Shown here: positions 4,529 through 5,843 of the stretch, piece by piece | Layout of the letters: each line of letters opens with the position of its first letter | Numbering within the stretch: position 1 is the first letter of the stretch | NCBI GenBank assembly: GCA_017399325.1 | Contig: JAFQDY010000043.1 | Location: 1 to 5,843 of the forward strand | DNA from: Oscillospiraceae bacterium | Lineage (GTDB): Bacteria > Bacillota > Clostridia > Oscillospirales > Oscillospiraceae | DNA: 5,843 nt | Reading direction: 5' to 3' | Program-made: the position numbers and the translations under genes | Notes under the pieces: model-generated | The model's input: only the letters and a program-made list of their open reading frames with translations | Databases searched by the model: none | Told to the model about the DNA's origin: nothing

Positions 4529-5843
4529 ATGATTGAACTGAGCATGAAGAACATCAAACCCGACGCAACAGAAGCATTGGAATATGCGGCAAACGGAAAA
4601 AACATTCTTTTCGCCATCGCAAGCACCATGAACCGGGACGCCGCCTACGAAACCTGCTATTTTGCATCCACCGACAGCCAGATCCTGGTTTATGAAGCCG
4701 GCAATATCGAAACCTATCTGTGGGAGGATTTTGACAGCATCGGCGTTCGCCGTATGTACGGAAATGCCTTTTTGTATCTGACCAAAGCGGGTGCGGAAGA
4801 CAAGACCATTTTCCGGTTTGGAAACGACGCCCTGTCTTTGTGTGACGGGGCTGCCGAATACATCAACAATGTGAAAAACGGCGCAGACCGGCAGGAACGG
4901 TTCGAGATCCTTGCGGCAGTCTATAACAAGCAGCAGACCCGCTGCCCCAAGTGCGGACGGACCTTAAGAAGCATCAACGCCGAATGCCTGAACTGCACCT
5001 CCAAGCGCAAACTGATACAAAAATTTGCCAAGCATTTGGCGCCGCAAAAATATATTCTGATCCTGTCTCTGCTTTTGTCGGCGGTGGTTACGGCTATCAA
5101 CCTGCTGCCTCCCTATCTGACGCGGATGCTGGTCGACGATGTGCTGAAAAATCAGGACCGGCAGAAACTGACCTTTGTGGTCTTGCTTCTGTTCGGCGCC
5201 CATCTGGCCCACTACCTGCTGGGTGCGCTGAAGAACTATATGCTCCGCATCAGTGGCCATAAAATCCTTCTTTCTCTGCGCAACGAAGTCTACGAAAAGG
5301 CCCAGCATCTGCCTATGTCCTTTTATGACAAGACTTCCACCGGCTCGGTCATCAACCGCATTAACGGTGACACCAACACCCTGCAGGCCTTTATGATGCG
5401 CATCACCCAGGAAGTGATCGTGCAACTGTTCACCCTCATCGGCATCGTGATCATTATGCTGGCTATGGACTGGAAACTGACGCTGATGTCCCTGATCCCC
5501 GTGCCCCTTGTGGCATTCATTGCCAGAAAATTCTCCAAGAAAATACTGCCTTTCTACAGGCTGATGTGGCGAAAAGGCGCCGCTGTGTCCGGTCTTTTGT
5601 CCGATACCATTCCCGGCATCCGGGTCATCAAATCTTTCACCGGTGAGAAAAATGCCGTCGGCAAATTCCGAAAGTTTACAAACGAATGGTTTACGGTGAA
5701 CAAAAACAGCGCAAAGGTCCTTGTTACATTCCCCCAGATGATCTCGTTCCTTGTAACCTGCGGTTCTCTGCTCATCTGGGCCATCGGCGGCTCTCAGGTC
5801 ATTGCCGGCACCGGCATTTCGCTGGGTCTTCTGATGTCCTTTA
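4529..5843 (+). CDS. ABC exporter subunit with N-terminal soluble domain and zinc ribbon, 5' part
   Basis: The frame stays open from ATG 4529 to the right edge (438 codons) and continues beyond. Residues 1-130 form a soluble domain rich in short beta-type segments (for example ETCYFASTDSQILVYEAG, 41-58). C139-X2-C142 and C153-X2-C156 form a zinc-ribbon-like knuckle. A type I exporter transmembrane domain begins near 165, with likely membrane helices around 175-197, 214-235, 296-313, 317-332 and 403-420 and a sixth cut off. The segment SFYDKTSTGSVINRINGDTN (264-283) is the usual first coupling-helix region. The ATP-binding domain should lie past the edge. From memory, a similar layout (PH-like domain, zinc ribbon, exporter) recurs in Firmicutes and Chloroflexi. 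Such proteins usually act as membrane half-transporters, often heterodimeric drug exporters, so a partner gene may follow. AAAGGGG lies 7 nt before the start. Substrate is unknown; lipid or peptide export is also possible. Confidence 0.9.
   Translation, partial: MIELSMKNIKPDATEALEYAANGKNILFAIASTMNRDAAYETCYFASTDSQILVYEAGNIETYLWEDFDSIGVRRMYGNAFLYLTKAGAEDKTIFRFGNDALSLCDGAAEYINNVKNGADRQERFEILAAVYNKQQTRCPKCGRTLRSINAECLNCTSKRKLIQKFAKHLAPQKYILILSLLLSAVVTAINLLPPYLTRMLVDDVLKNQDRQKLTFVVLLLFGAHLAHYLLGALKNYMLRISGHKILLSLRNEVYEKAQHLPMSFYDKTSTGSVINRINGDTNTLQAFMMRITQEVIVQLFTLIGIVIIMLAMDWKLTLMSLIPVPLVAFIARKFSKKILPFYRLMWRKGAAVSGLLSDTIPGIRVIKSFTGEKNAVGKFRKFTNEWFTVNKNSAKVLVTFPQMISFLVTCGSLLIWAIGGSQVIAGTGISLGLLMSF

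Noticed and set aside
4507..4536. Nine-codon ORF overlapping the exporter start
   Set aside because: No ribosome site; its sequence is mostly the exporter's own Shine-Dalgarno region.
4951..5425. Open frames on both strands inside the exporter gene
   Set aside because: The exporter frame from 4529 is open throughout and encodes clear transmembrane and coupling-helix motifs; the others are out-of-frame shadows.

Overview
The window looks like chromosomal DNA from an anaerobic, gut-type member of the Firmicutes (class Clostridia). It has mixed, moderate GC content, strong Shine-Dalgarno sites, consensus-like sigma-A promoters, an oxygen-sensitive glycyl radical enzyme with its radical-SAM activase, and intrinsic terminators. 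I cannot assign a genus from the sequence alone.

Left part, minus strand (1-2470): a two-gene operon encoding a glycyl radical enzyme (GRE, 734 aa) and the first 58 residues of its activating enzyme, which runs off the left edge. The activase ribosome binding site overlaps the GRE stop codon. The GRE keeps the catalytic Cys and the radical Gly loop of the superfamily. Its catalytic motif is Gly-Cys-Trp-Asp rather than the common Gly-Cys-X-Glu, so its substrate cannot be assigned.

Middle part, plus strand (2458-4240): two tandem AraC-family regulators (253 and 256 aa), transcribed divergently from the GRE operon. They are paralogues with almost identical DNA-binding domains and strongly diverged N-terminal sensor domains. 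Each has its own promoter, and the two promoters have the same geometry (TTGACG, 16 nt, TATAAT, 7 nt, GGTGAT, 6 nt, ATG). Short repeated motifs lie in and around both promoters. A 16-bp intrinsic terminator closes this block. The simplest model is that one or both regulators control the GRE operon and perhaps themselves in response to different ligands.

Right part, plus strand (4241-5843): a promoter, a leader of about 215 nt, and the first 438 codons of an ABC exporter subunit with an N-terminal soluble domain and a zinc ribbon. The leader is the most striking element. It has a Shine-Dalgarno site and a 13-codon leader peptide. Three nucleotides after the peptide stop codon come four RNA segments that can pair 1:2, 2:3 or 3:4. 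The 3:4 hairpin is a 12-bp intrinsic terminator with a U-rich tail. This is the layout of trp-type, ribosome-mediated transcription attenuation, here placed in front of a probable multidrug exporter. It suggests that ribosome stalling, for example by a translation-targeting antibiotic, switches the exporter on.
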